Assembly (NCBI GenBank): GCA_007123575.1
Contig: SKKV01000176.1
Location: 1 to 14,045, forward strand
DNA length: 14,045 nucleotides
Source: Wenzhouxiangella sp.
GTDB taxonomy: Bacteria; Pseudomonadota; Gammaproteobacteria; Xanthomonadales; Wenzhouxiangellaceae
Reading direction: 5' to 3'
Part shown: piece after piece, positions 5,771 to 13,381 of the stretch
How positions within the stretch are numbered: position 1 is the first letter of the stretch
Layout of the letters: the number at the start of each line of letters is the position of its first letter
The notes under the pieces: generated by a model
Database searches by the model: none
Told to the model about the DNA's origin: nothing
The model's input: only the letters and a program-made list of their open reading frames with translations
Position numbers and translations under genes: made by a program

Positions 5771-7744
5771 TCAAACCGGCCGAAATTTTCTGGCGGCAGC
5801 CAAGAACCGCTTTTCCAGCGGCGGATGGGATTGGCCGTAGTGGGCATGGTGATACCAGCGGGCCAGGCGGCCAAAATCCAGGGCTTTTGGGCCAAGTTCC
5901 TTCTCGGCGCGTTGGGCGAATTCCAACGGCGTCTCGGCGGCCTGTTTGGTTAGGCCATGGCGCCGCAGCCTGGCAAGTAGCAGTCGCCAGGCGCGTTCGA
6001 CTTCGGATCGCGGCCGCTTGAGATCGCGACGCCACAGCAGCACGGCGAGAATCAGCGTGGCCAGGGCCAGGCCCGCGACCATCATGATGGCCAGGGTGGT
6101 GTGCGATCCGCGCGGCAGCCCCAGGCGCTCGAGCATGCGCATCTGGCGGTCTGCATCAAAGCCGAGAATCCAGCGATTCCATGTGTGCTGAGCCCGGTCC
6201 AGACGGTTACGCAGATTGCGCAGCCACTCGTTGTCGAGCACGTGACGGGGCTCGCGGATGGCGCCCCTGGCGCCGTAATCGATTCGGTCGGGAGAGACAG
6301 CCGCTGTCGGGTCGACGCGAACCCAGCCGCTGCCGTCAATCCAGACCTCCGTCCAGGCATGGGCGTCGGACTGCCTGACCAGCAGGTACTCGCCGCCTTC
6401 CTGCCAGTCACCGCCCATGTAGCCCAGCACCACCCGGCTGGGAATGTCGGCGGCTCGCATCAGGATGGCAAATGCCGAGGCGTAGTACTCGCAGTAGCCG
6501 TCGCGCAGGTCGAATAGAAACTCATCGGCGTTGTGACGGCCAAGCGGCGCCGTGGCCAGGCTGTAGCGGAAGGGTTCGGTGCGAAACCATTCCAGCACGT
6601 AGGCGACCAGCCCGGATTCATCGTCCGGGAAACGATCGCGCAGCTCGTCGGCGAAGGCGCGGGTTCGCGGGTTGCGGTCCTGGGGCAGGGCCAGGTAGTA
6701 GGCGCGTGCTGATACCGGCAGGTCTGAAGGTCCGAAAGGTGAACTGACCGAGCGCACGTCGTACTGGGTCAGCGTGGTAACGGGGTTTCTGGACAGCAGT
6801 TCGCGGGTGGTGGTCAGCCTTGAGTCTTCCGGACCTGAGCGCGGGTGGTCCAGGGCAAACAGCCAGCGCCGCTCGTGGGGTTCGAGCTGGACACGGTGTT
6901 CGAATTCCTCCCCAACCCCGGCCTCGGGCAGCGGTGAGGACTGGTCGGCCCGCGATGAACGGCGCCAGGTGCTGCCGTCCAGCTCGGTCAGCACCGGTCC
7001 CCGCCAGTAGCGATCTTCCACCGGCGGCGGCTGGCCGTCGGGAAACTCGACCCTTAGCGCCGGGCTGTCATCCAGAAACAGGTTGGCAATGCTGCCGGCA
7101 GTTAGCTCGTCCGACAGGCCGGTTCGCCCATCCATGCTTTGCTGGGGCAGCCCCCACAGCGGTGAGGCCAGGCGCGGAAACAGAACAAACAGCAAGGCGG
7201 CCACGGGCAAGGCAAGCACTATCATCATGGCAGCCTGCCGTCCCTGGCGGGCCAACTGCTCGGTCTTTGCCAGCTTTGGGCTGAGCAGGGTGACGGTTTG
7301 CTGCTGCTGGATGCTGATCAGCGCCATGGTCGCCGTCCAGGCGCCCAGGGCCAGGTAGACCAGGTAGACCAGGCGTTCATTGAACAGAAACTGCGCGGTC
7401 ATCATGAAAAAGCTCAGGGCTGCGACCAGGCGCAGGTCGCGGGGGCTGAACATTTCCATCAGCTTGGCCGCCATCATCATGCACAGCAGGGTGGTTGCGG
7501 CCCGGCGGCTGAAATGGCCGCCGCTGGCAACGACCACCAGGACCAGCAGAATCACGCTGATGGTCAGGCGCAGCAAGGCCGGAGGGGCCGACCAGGCGCG
7601 GTTGGCGGCCAGGGCGCGCCAAGCAACCATCAGCAAAAACAGGGTCGCCAGCCAGGCCGGCATGGCAATCAGGTGAGGCGCCGAGGTGATAGTCAGAGCC
7701 GCCAGTACCCAGTACACGGGGATGGGCGAAGGGGCGCGGGTCAT
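5771..7744 (-). CDS. tgpA: TgpA-type membrane transglutaminase-like protein (DUF3488)
   Basis: A 657-residue inner-membrane protein. An N-terminal block of about five to six membrane helices (roughly residues 10-190, DUF3488/TgpA N domain) is followed by a periplasmic region. The transglutaminase core has the full Cys-His-Asp triad: Cys418 in DGYCEYY, His462 in DAHAWTEV and Asp478 in VRVDPT. A last membrane helix (around 550-570, LAIMMVAGLALATLILAVLL) leads to a cytoplasmic DUF4129-like tail. In Pseudomonas aeruginosa TgpA is essential and has transglutaminase activity; its natural substrate is unknown. The start ATG overlaps the DUF58 stop by 4 nt (ATGA), so the two are translationally coupled. 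MoxR-DUF58-TgpA is a recurrent genomic trio; here it sits downstream of phhAB. Confidence 0.93.
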   Translation of the reverse strand: MTRAPSPIPVYWVLAALTITSAPHLIAMPAWLATLFLLMVAWRALAANRAWSAPPALLRLTISVILLVLVVVASGGHFSRRAATTLLCMMMAAKLMEMFSPRDLRLVAALSFFMMTAQFLFNERLVYLVYLALGAWTATMALISIQQQQTVTLLSPKLAKTEQLARQGRQAAMMIVLALPVAALLFVLFPRLASPLWGLPQQSMDGRTGLSDELTAGSIANLFLDDSPALRVEFPDGQPPPVEDRYWRGPVLTELDGSTWRRSSRADQSSPLPEAGVGEEFEHRVQLEPHERRWLFALDHPRSGPEDSRLTTTRELLSRNPVTTLTQYDVRSVSSPFGPSDLPVSARAYYLALPQDRNPRTRAFADELRDRFPDDESGLVAYVLEWFRTEPFRYSLATAPLGRHNADEFLFDLRDGYCEYYASAFAILMRAADIPSRVVLGYMGGDWQEGGEYLLVRQSDAHAWTEVWIDGSGWVRVDPTAAVSPDRIDYGARGAIREPRHVLDNEWLRNLRNRLDRAQHTWNRWILGFDADRQMRMLERLGLPRGSHTTLAIMMVAGLALATLILAVLLWRRDLKRPRSEVERAWRLLLARLRRHGLTKQAAETPLEFAQRAEKELGPKALDFGRLARWYHHAHYGQSHPPLEKRFLAAARKFRPV

Positions 7745-8721
7745 TGACCGAGCTCCGCCAGCGCTCGCAGGCAGGCATTGCGATGCTGCTCATTGCTGGC
7801 CGGGCCGAGGCGCTCGGCACCCAGGTCCAGCACCCAGTTGCGCTGTTCGCGCGCGGCCATCAGCACCCAGGCCGTCATCACCGATATCCGGTGTTCCAGA
7901 TCCTTGCCAGGTGCTGCCGACAGTTTCAGCTCAAGAATATCGGCTTGTTCCTGACGAAATTCGCGGGACAGTAAAGACTGGTGGCGCTGACTCTGCTTCC
8001 AGGCGACCAGGTGCAAGGGGTCACCCTCGCGCCAGCCCCGCAGGCTGTGGAAATCTTCGCCCTGGGGTTCGGCGGCCAGCTTGTTGCCTTGGCTGCCGCC
8101 GCCGGTAACCGGAAGCGGCGGCGCCGGCTGGGCTGGTTTGGGCCAGACCAGGATGGGCTGTTCGGGCCAGAACCATGACCAGGCCTCGAACAGACCCAGT
8201 GGGTGCTGGGTCTGGATTCGCAGGCGATCGACCTGCATCCAGCCGCGCTTCGCCGTTGGGACTGAGACCTCGATCTCGTCACCCTGACCGTAATCCAGGG
8301 CGAACTGAGCGTCGCTGAATTTGCTCTTGAGACTAAGGGCAGGGCGCGGCCGCGTATCGTCGTTGGCCAGGTTGACGCACAGCTTCGCCAGCTCGCCTGC
8401 GAACACGGGCGCGGCCCAGCAGTGGCGGATGGCCAGGCCGTGGAGATTGTAGAAGGCCATCAGCATGCTGTTGACAGCCAGGCCGGCGACAACGAAAGCG
8501 GTCAGCAAGCCCAGGTTGTTGTTGAAGTTCAGGCTGCCCATCAGCATGGCCAGGGTGATCAGCCCGAAGGCCCAGCCAAAGCGGGTCGGCAGAATGAAGA
8601 TCTGGCGGTAGCTGAGGGTCAGTGGCGGCTTGCTTGGCCCACGCCGCTTGATCCAGCGATCTGCCTGGCGCCTGAGGGCATCTCGCCATGCCGGTTGCGC
8701 GCGATCAGCCGTATTGGCCAT
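7741..8721 (-). CDS. DUF58 domain protein
   Basis: A 326-residue protein with two N-terminal membrane helices (about 46-65 and 70-90) and a soluble part. The DUF58 (PF01882) signature is at 223-242, DFHSLRGWREGDPLHLVAWK, corresponding to the family's YxxGDxxRxIxWK-like motif (here Leu-His in place of the usual Arg-x-Ile). Function is not established. The family is thought to work with MoxR ATPases and to resemble von Willebrand A-type partners of these chaperones. It is 20 nt downstream of moxR and overlaps tgpA by 4 nt. The start ATG at 8719-8721 has no strong ribosome site, which fits coupled translation from moxR. Confidence 0.92.
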   Translation of the reverse strand: MANTADRAQPAWRDALRRQADRWIKRRGPSKPPLTLSYRQIFILPTRFGWAFGLITLAMLMGSLNFNNNLGLLTAFVVAGLAVNSMLMAFYNLHGLAIRHCWAAPVFAGELAKLCVNLANDDTRPRPALSLKSKFSDAQFALDYGQGDEIEVSVPTAKRGWMQVDRLRIQTQHPLGLFEAWSWFWPEQPILVWPKPAQPAPPLPVTGGGSQGNKLAAEPQGEDFHSLRGWREGDPLHLVAWKQSQRHQSLLSREFRQEQADILELKLSAAPGKDLEHRISVMTAWVLMAAREQRNWVLDLGAERLGPASNEQHRNACLRALAELGQ

Positions 8722-8741
8722 CTTGAAGCTTTGTCAGTCGG

Positions 8742-9692
8742 TCAGGGGACGGCGGTGGCGGAAAGGATTTCATCGATGATGTCCTCGCTGCTTAAGCCCG
8801 ATTCCGGCTGCACCTGCAGGCGATGAGCGGCGAGGCCCGGGAATACGGTCTTGACGCTTTCAGGCGTACAGAAGTCGGACCGGTTCAGGAAGGCATGAGC
8901 GCGGGCGGTGCGAATCAAGGCCAAGCCGGCGCGCGGTGACAGGCCGACACGAATAGCCGCGTGCGAGCGGGTCGCCGCAATCAGGGCCTGGATATAGTCA
9001 AGGACCGGCTCGGAGACGTGCAGGCGGGCGGCCTGGTCAGCCAACGCGAGCACGGCCTCGGGGTTGAGGCTGGGTTTGAGGTCGGCCAGGTAGGTGCGTC
9101 GGTCTGGTTCGGTCAGCAGTCGTCGCTCCTCGGCTTGCGATGGATAGCCGATTCGCGTGCGCAGCAGGAAGCGATCGAGCTGCGAGTCGGGCAAGGGGTA
9201 GGTGCCGACCATGTCGAGCGGATTCTGCGTTGCAATGACGAAAAACGGCTGCGGCAGGGAGTGGGTCTGGCCGTCAACGGTCACCTGGCCTTCAGCCATG
9301 GCTTCGAGCAGGGCCGACTGTGTTCTCGGTGTGGCGCGGTTGATTTCATCGGCCAGTACAACGTTGGCAAACACCGGGCCGGGGCGAAACTCGAAGCTGG
9401 CCTCGTCTCGATGAAAGACCGACACGCCGACGATGTCGGCCGGCAGCATGTCGTTGGTGAACTGGATACGCTGCCAGCTACCCCCTAAGCTGATCGACAT
9501 GGCATGGGCCAGGGTGGTCTTGCCGACCCCGGGCAGATCCTCGATCAGCAAATGGCCGCCGGCCAGCAGCGCGGTGAAAGCGAAATCAACCACTTCGGCC
9601 TTGTCAACGATCACGCGGTTAACCTCGGCCCGCGCTTGCTGCAGGGCCGAAAAGTGATCCTCAACGATGCGCTGCGCGGGTGCTTCAGTCAT
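8742..9692 (-). CDS. MoxR-family AAA+ ATPase
   Basis: A 316-residue cytoplasmic AAA+ protein of the MoxR family, chaperone-like ATPases that help assemble or activate partner proteins. Walker A is LPGVGKTT (53-60), Walker B is VVLADE (111-116), sensor 1 is in FVIATQNP (151-158), the arginine finger is near SQLDRF (Arg174) and sensor 2 is in GLSPRAGLAL. All catalytic elements are present, so it should be active. Its direct downstream partners are DUF58 and the TgpA transglutaminase, as expected for this module. Its ATG overlaps the last 8 nt of phhB, which puts it in the same transcript as phenylalanine hydroxylase. What it acts on cannot be told from sequence. Confidence 0.95.
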   Translation of the reverse strand: MTEAPAQRIVEDHFSALQQARAEVNRVIVDKAEVVDFAFTALLAGGHLLIEDLPGVGKTTLAHAMSISLGGSWQRIQFTNDMLPADIVGVSVFHRDEASFEFRPGPVFANVVLADEINRATPRTQSALLEAMAEGQVTVDGQTHSLPQPFFVIATQNPLDMVGTYPLPDSQLDRFLLRTRIGYPSQAEERRLLTEPDRRTYLADLKPSLNPEAVLALADQAARLHVSEPVLDYIQALIAATRSHAAIRVGLSPRAGLALIRTARAHAFLNRSDFCTPESVKTVFPGLAAHRLQVQPESGLSSEDIIDEILSATAVP

Positions 9693-10035
9693 CGAGCAGG
9701 GCGTTGACCTTGGCCGCGCAGATGAAGTCGTTTTCGCTCAAGCCGTCGATGGCATGGGTGGTGAAATTGATCAGGCAGAAGTTGTAGCCGGCTTCGAAAT
9801 CCGGGTGGTGCGCTTCCTGATTGGCAATCCAGGCCATGGCGTTGATGAAGGCCATGGTCTTGTAGAAGCCCTTGAACTCGAAGCGACGGAAAATGCGCTT
9901 GCCGTCGTCGCTGACCTGCCATCCGGGAATCTGTGGCAGCAGCCTCTCGACCCGGTCTTGGGCCAGCGGATCGGTGCCCCCTTCGCAGGGAACGCATTTC
10001 TTCTCGGTCAGTTGGTCTTTCGGATCAGTACTCAT
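9685..10035 (-). CDS. phhB: Pterin-4a-carbinolamine dehydratase
   Basis: A 116-residue cytoplasmic enzyme that dehydrates 4a-hydroxytetrahydropterin made by phenylalanine hydroxylase, so the pterin cofactor can be recycled. The active-site motif is clear: EAHHPDFEAGYNFCLINFTTHAIDG-type region with His76, His77 and His94. Length is normal for the family. It starts 2 nt after the phhA stop and its stop overlaps the moxR start by 8 nt. A Cys-x-x-Cys (14, 17) near the N-terminus is of unknown meaning. Pairing with phhA on one transcript leaves little doubt about its job. Confidence 0.95.
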   Translation of the reverse strand: MSTDPKDQLTEKKCVPCEGGTDPLAQDRVERLLPQIPGWQVSDDGKRIFRRFEFKGFYKTMAFINAMAWIANQEAHHPDFEAGYNFCLINFTTHAIDGLSENDFICAAKVNALLDD

Positions 10036-10037
10036 GA

Positions 10038-10838
10038 TCAGGCGGCTTCCTTGACTTTCGGGGGGTAGGTGGGTTCGAACTGACCGAGCGCGCGCGCCTG
10101 GCGCATCAGGGCGAGCAAGTCGGCGTTGGCCAGCTCGAACAGGTCATTCATGCGATCCAGCACGTAGTAAACGGTCTGGTAAATGTCGATCCGGTAAGGC
10201 GTTCGCAGGGCATCTATCGGGTCAAAAGGACGGCGCAGCGGCTCGTCGCTTTCCAGCGAGTAAATGGTTTCGCCGGGGGAGGAGGCAATCCCGCCTCCGT
10301 AAATCCGCGCCCCGTCGTTGGTTTGCAGCAGGCCAAACTCGACAGTAAACCAGTACAGGCGGGCGAGGAAGACGCGTTCTTCCTTCGAAGCGCGCACGCC
10401 GGCTTTACCGTACGCCTCGGTGAAGTCGCCAAAGGCCTGGTGGGTGAGCATGGCGGTGTGGCCGAAAATCTCATGGAAGATGTCTGGTTCCTGCAGATAA
10501 TCCATTTCCTCGCGCGTGCGGATAAACGAGGCGGCGGGGAACTTGCGCTCGGCCAGCAGGCGGAAGAACCGATCGAAGTTGATCAACGCCGGCACCGGTT
10601 CCACCTGCCAGCCAGTACGCGCGTACAGCGATTTCGACACCTCGGCTGGCTGGGGGATGCGATCCGTGGGCAGATTCAGCATATCGAGTCCGTCGAGGAA
10701 CTCCTGGCATACTCGGCCCTGAATTATTTTGATTTGCCGCTCGTAAAGCTCGCTCCAGACCGCGTGCTCGTCTTCGCTGTACGGGATAATTCCGTTTTCG
10801 TCGGGAACCTTGGCTACATATTGACTGGACTTACCCAT
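10038..10838 (-). CDS. phhA: Phenylalanine-4-hydroxylase
   Basis: A 266-residue monomer-type bacterial phenylalanine hydroxylase, converting phenylalanine to tyrosine with O2 and tetrahydropterin. The 2-His-1-carboxylate iron ligands are His122 and His127 in HEIFGHTAML and Glu167 in FTVEFGL; the PDIFHEIFGH context is diagnostic. There is no N-terminal ACT regulatory domain, as is usual in bacteria. I start at the ATG at 10836-10838, preceded by GAGGTG at good spacing; the frame is open 21 codons further upstream, but that stretch covers the inverted repeat and looks like leader. It heads the phhA-phhB-moxR-DUF58-tgpA run. The tyrosine degradation genes are not in view. Confidence 0.97.
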   Translation of the reverse strand: MGKSSQYVAKVPDENGIIPYSEDEHAVWSELYERQIKIIQGRVCQEFLDGLDMLNLPTDRIPQPAEVSKSLYARTGWQVEPVPALINFDRFFRLLAERKFPAASFIRTREEMDYLQEPDIFHEIFGHTAMLTHQAFGDFTEAYGKAGVRASKEERVFLARLYWFTVEFGLLQTNDGARIYGGGIASSPGETIYSLESDEPLRRPFDPIDALRTPYRIDIYQTVYYVLDRMNDLFELANADLLALMRQARALGQFEPTYPPKVKEAA

Positions 10839-10850
10839 CTCGCACCTCGA

Positions 10851-10866
10851 TTCAGTTTCAACTGAA
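10851..10866. promoter_or_regulatory. Inverted repeat in the phhA/oxidoreductase divergent spacer
   Basis: TTCAGTT and AACTGAA form perfect 7-bp arms around TC. A further CAGTTT copy follows at 10869-10874. It lies 12 bp upstream of the phhA ATG and 25 bp upstream of the divergent FAD oxidoreductase ATG, in a spacer of only 53 bp, so one bound regulator could affect both. It does not match the TyrR box (TGTAAA-N6-TTTACA). In RNA it could also be a hairpin in the phhA leader just before the ribosome site. The regulator is unknown. Confidence 0.5.
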
Positions 10867-10891
10867 ACCAGTTTAGCACCGTGATCAGCAA

Positions 10892-12199
10892 ATGATGACA
10901 CATGAGGATGAACGCTGGCCGGGTCGGAGCTGGTACGAGGCGACCGCGGCCAAACCGTGGGCCGGTAGCGGCGAGCTGGTTGGTGAGCACTGTCACGATG
11001 TGGTTATCATCGGCGCTGGTCTGGCTGGCATCAGCACCGCCCTGAGCCTGCTTGAGCGTGGCGCCAAATCGATCGCCGTGCTGGAGAGCAGCGTGCCCGG
11101 GGCGGGCGCATCGGGACGCAACGGCGGCTTCGTTTTTGCCGGCTATTCGCTGGCCAACGATGCCCTGGTCAAGCAGTTGGGCGTTGCTCAAGCGAGCAGG
11201 CTGCATGGCTGGACGCGCGATGCCGTGGGCCTGGTTCGTAAGCGCATCGAGCGTTACGGCATAGCCTGTCAGGCCAATGACGCAGGCGTCGTCCTGGCCG
11301 ACTGGTTTGGCGACGATGAGCGCCTCGAGCAGTTCGCCCGGCGCATGCAGCAGACGCTGGGATTTGATCTGATCATGCTGCCACGCCAAGACTTGCGGCA
11401 ATTTGTGAATTCGCCGCGCTATGGTGCCGGCTTGCATGAGCCCGGGAGCTTTCATTTCAATCCCCTGGCGCATATCCAGGGCCTGGCCAGCTATCTATGC
11501 GAGTCCGGGGTTGCTGTGCACGAGCATTCTCCGGTGCATCGGATCGAGCGCAGCGCGCAGGCCTGGATTGTGCACGGAGCTGAGGGCCGCGTCAGGGCGT
11601 CCGAGGTCGTGCTGACCACCGGCGGCTATGACCTGAAACTTCGGCCCGAGGTGCAGCGCGCCCTGCAACCCATTGCGACCTATATCGCGGTCACCGAGCC
11701 GTTGGGCGACTTGATTTCCGAAGTGCTGCCGCAGCCCGTAGCCGTCTACGACACCCGCTTCGCCTTCGACTATTTTCGACCGCTGCCCGATTCCCGGCTG
11801 CTTTGGGGCGGCCGCATTTCGGTGGCTGATCGCCATCCGGCGTCGATTCGCAGGCTCCTCGCCCGCGATCTAGAACGCGTGTTCCCGACCCTGGCTGGCG
11901 TCGATTTCGAGCAGGCCTGGGGCGGCTGGATGAGCTATGCGCGCCACGAAATGCCGCTGCTGGGCAGGTGCCCGGATGGTCTCTGGTACGGCCTGGCGTT
12001 TGGCGGCCACGGCATGGCCACGACCACGCTGGCTGGAGAGATGCTGGCCGAAGCCTTGCTGGGGCGGCCGGAGCGCATCGAGTGCTTTCGCCGCTGGCAG
12101 CCGGTCTGGGCCGGCGGACTGGCCGGCCGGGCCGCGGTCCAGTCGCGCTACTGGTGGCTGCAGGCGCTGGATCATTGGCGCGATCGTCGAGCGCGCTGA
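10892..12199 (+). CDS. FAD-dependent amine/amino-acid oxidoreductase (PuuB/OrdL-like)
   Basis: A 435-residue flavoprotein of the DAO superfamily (PF01266). The N-terminal SWYEATAAKPW stretch before the nucleotide-binding fold, the Rossmann motif GAGLAG (41-46), GASGRNGGF (72-80) and the C-terminal FGGHGMATTTLAGEMLAEALLG FAD-contact region match gamma-glutamylputrescine oxidase PuuB and OrdL-like proteins. These oxidise secondary or primary amines on small molecules; the substrate here cannot be named. No puuA, puuC or puuD is adjacent. ATG at 10892 or the next codon (10895) is the start; there is no good ribosome site. It is divergent from phhA across a 53-bp spacer. Monocistronic as far as seen: the next plus-strand gene follows after 297 bp, beyond a terminator. 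Confidence 0.88.
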   Translation: MMTHEDERWPGRSWYEATAAKPWAGSGELVGEHCHDVVIIGAGLAGISTALSLLERGAKSIAVLESSVPGAGASGRNGGFVFAGYSLANDALVKQLGVAQASRLHGWTRDAVGLVRKRIERYGIACQANDAGVVLADWFGDDERLEQFARRMQQTLGFDLIMLPRQDLRQFVNSPRYGAGLHEPGSFHFNPLAHIQGLASYLCESGVAVHEHSPVHRIERSAQAWIVHGAEGRVRASEVVLTTGGYDLKLRPEVQRALQPIATYIAVTEPLGDLISEVLPQPVAVYDTRFAFDYFRPLPDSRLLWGGRISVADRHPASIRRLLARDLERVFPTLAGVDFEQAWGGWMSYARHEMPLLGRCPDGLWYGLAFGGHGMATTTLAGEMLAEALLGRPERIECFRRWQPVWAGGLAGRAAVQSRYWWLQALDHWRDRRAR

Positions 12200-12201
12200 G
12201 T

Positions 12202-12237
12202 CTAGGACATTTCCTAGATCTATAGGAAAAGTCCTAG
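12202..12237. promoter_or_regulatory. Two tandem 16-bp inverted repeats with 10-bp phasing
   Basis: CTAGGA-N4-TCCTAG (12202-12217) is followed by ATAGGA-N4-TCCTAG (12222-12237). The four hexamer half-sites begin at 12202, 12212, 12222 and 12232, exactly one helical turn apart and in alternating orientation. Only one half-site deviates, by one base. The block starts 2 bp after the oxidoreductase stop and is much more A/T-rich than its surroundings. It has the form of a double operator for a dimeric regulator. Read as RNA it could instead fold into a stem of two 7-bp segments with one A-A mismatch and a 6-base loop (12202-12208, 12210-12216, 12223-12229, 12231-12237), but no T-run follows, so a terminator is less likely. 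Confidence 0.6.
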
Positions 12238-12304
12238 TTACCTTCGGGAGCTTTTTCCATATCCGCATGTCGGCTGGGCTGGCAACATGTTTCTACCCCT
12301 TCTT

Positions 12305-12334
12305 GCTGGTAGGGCAGCCCTTCGCTGGTAGGGC
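12305..12334 (+). repeat. Short direct repeat, period 19 bp
   Basis: GCTGGTAGGGC occurs at 12305-12315 and again at 12324-12334. Between them GCCCT (12317-12321) can pair with AGGGC (12330-12334). The GGTAGGGCGCACCC style recalls intergenic repeats that are common in GC-rich proteobacteria, but I cannot check its copy number. It lies in the 297-bp gap between the oxidoreductase and prpB, where I see no coding frame of note. Confidence 0.5.
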
Positions 12335-12367
12335 GCACCCGGAAGCCTGCGGGTTTCCATGGGGCTT

Positions 12368-12394
12368 GGGCGGCACATTGTGCCGCCCTTTTTT
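12368..12394 (+). terminator. Strong intrinsic terminator upstream of prpB
   Basis: GGGCGGCAC (12368-12376) pairs perfectly with GTGCCGCCC (12380-12388) around a 3-base loop and is followed by six T (12389-12394). It works on the plus strand only. It is 169 bp beyond the oxidoreductase stop, so it ends either that transcript with a long 3' UTR or a separate short RNA. It insulates the prp operon from upstream transcription. Confidence 0.92.
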
Positions 12395-12449
12395 GTGCTT
12401 GAGCCCGGCTGCTAGAGCTGTCACCACCCCCGGTAAAAACAGACTTGCG

Positions 12450-12458
12450 TGCTAAAAT
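12450..12458 (+). promoter_or_regulatory. Probable extended -10 promoter of prpBC
   Basis: TGC followed by TAAAAT (12453-12458) is an extended -10 element, 38 bp before the prpB ATG and just after the terminator. No convincing -35 is found 16-18 bp upstream, which extended -10 promoters tolerate. I see no clear sigma-54 -24/-12 element (GG-N10-GC type) here, unlike the PrpR-driven promoter of enterics. Confidence 0.45.
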
Positions 12459-12496
12459 GCGAGGTTTGTTCAACCTGGAATTTCAGCGGAGAGACA

Positions 12497-13381
12497 ATGA
12501 GCATGCAGACCCCGGGCGCGCGTTTTCGTCAGCTGGTGGCCGAGCAGCCGCCGCTGCAAATTGTCGGGACGATCAACGCCTACACTGCCATCCTGGCCGA
12601 ACGGGCCGGGCACAAGGCCATCTACCTGTCCGGGGCCGGCGTTGCCAATGCCTCCTACGGTCTGCCGGATCTGGGCATCACCCAACTATCCGATGTGGTC
12701 GAAGATGCCAGGCGCATCACCGGCCGCTGTGAGCTGCCGCTGTTGGTTGATGTCGATACCGGCTGGGGCAGCGCGTTCAATATCGCGCGCACCGTTCGTG
12801 AAATGGAACGCGCCGGGGTGGCCGCTGTGCACCTTGAGGATCAGGTTCAGGCAAAGCGCTGCGGCCATCGCCCGAACAAGGCGCTGGTCAGCGCCGAGGA
12901 AATGTGCGATCGGGTTCGTGCCGGCGTCGATGCGCGCTTGGACGACAGCTTCGTGTTCATGGCGCGCACCGATGCGCATGCCAGCGAGGGCATGAGCGCC
13001 GCTGTCGACCGGGCCAACCGCTATGTTGAGGCTGGCGCTGACATGATCTTTGCCGAAGCGCTGCATACCCTGGACGAGTTTCGTGCCTTTGCCGGCAGCG
13101 TTTCTGTACCGGTGCTGGCCAACATTACCGAGTTTGGGCGTACCCCATTGTTCAGTGTTTCCGAGCTGGGCGAGGCCGGAATTGGGATGGTGCTCTATCC
13201 GCTCAGCGCGTTTCGGGCGATGAGCAGGGCGGCCGTCCAGGTATACGAGTCGATTGCCAGCCAGGGCCACCAGAAGGATGTGGTGGATATCATGCAGACC
13301 CGGGACGAGCTGTATGCCGCGCTTGGCTACCACGACTTCGAAAACAAACTTGACCAACTATTCAAAGAGGATCAGCGATGA
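12497..13381 (+). CDS. prpB: 2-methylisocitrate lyase
   Basis: A 294-residue cytoplasmic lyase of the methylcitrate cycle that splits 2-methylisocitrate into pyruvate and succinate, the last step of propionate breakdown. The family signature KRCGHRPNKALV holds the catalytic Cys122. Metal-binding Asp85 and Asp87 are in LLVDVDTGWG, and LEDQV supplies an acidic ligand. These distinguish it from isocitrate lyase, which is longer. The start ATG at 12497 has GGAGAGAC directly upstream; an in-frame ATG at 12449 lies in the promoter region and is rejected. Its stop overlaps the prpC start by 4 nt (ATGA). No prpR-like gene is adjacent on either side. Confidence 0.96.
   Translation: MSMQTPGARFRQLVAEQPPLQIVGTINAYTAILAERAGHKAIYLSGAGVANASYGLPDLGITQLSDVVEDARRITGRCELPLLVDVDTGWGSAFNIARTVREMERAGVAAVHLEDQVQAKRCGHRPNKALVSAEEMCDRVRAGVDARLDDSFVFMARTDAHASEGMSAAVDRANRYVEAGADMIFAEALHTLDEFRAFAGSVSVPVLANITEFGRTPLFSVSELGEAGIGMVLYPLSAFRAMSRAAVQVYESIASQGHQKDVVDIMQTRDELYAALGYHDFENKLDQLFKEDQR

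Noticed and set aside
5188..6021. A 277-codon plus-strand open frame
   Set aside because: It lies antisense to slp and the end of tgpA, both of which have diagnostic motifs. Long antisense frames are expected at this GC content.
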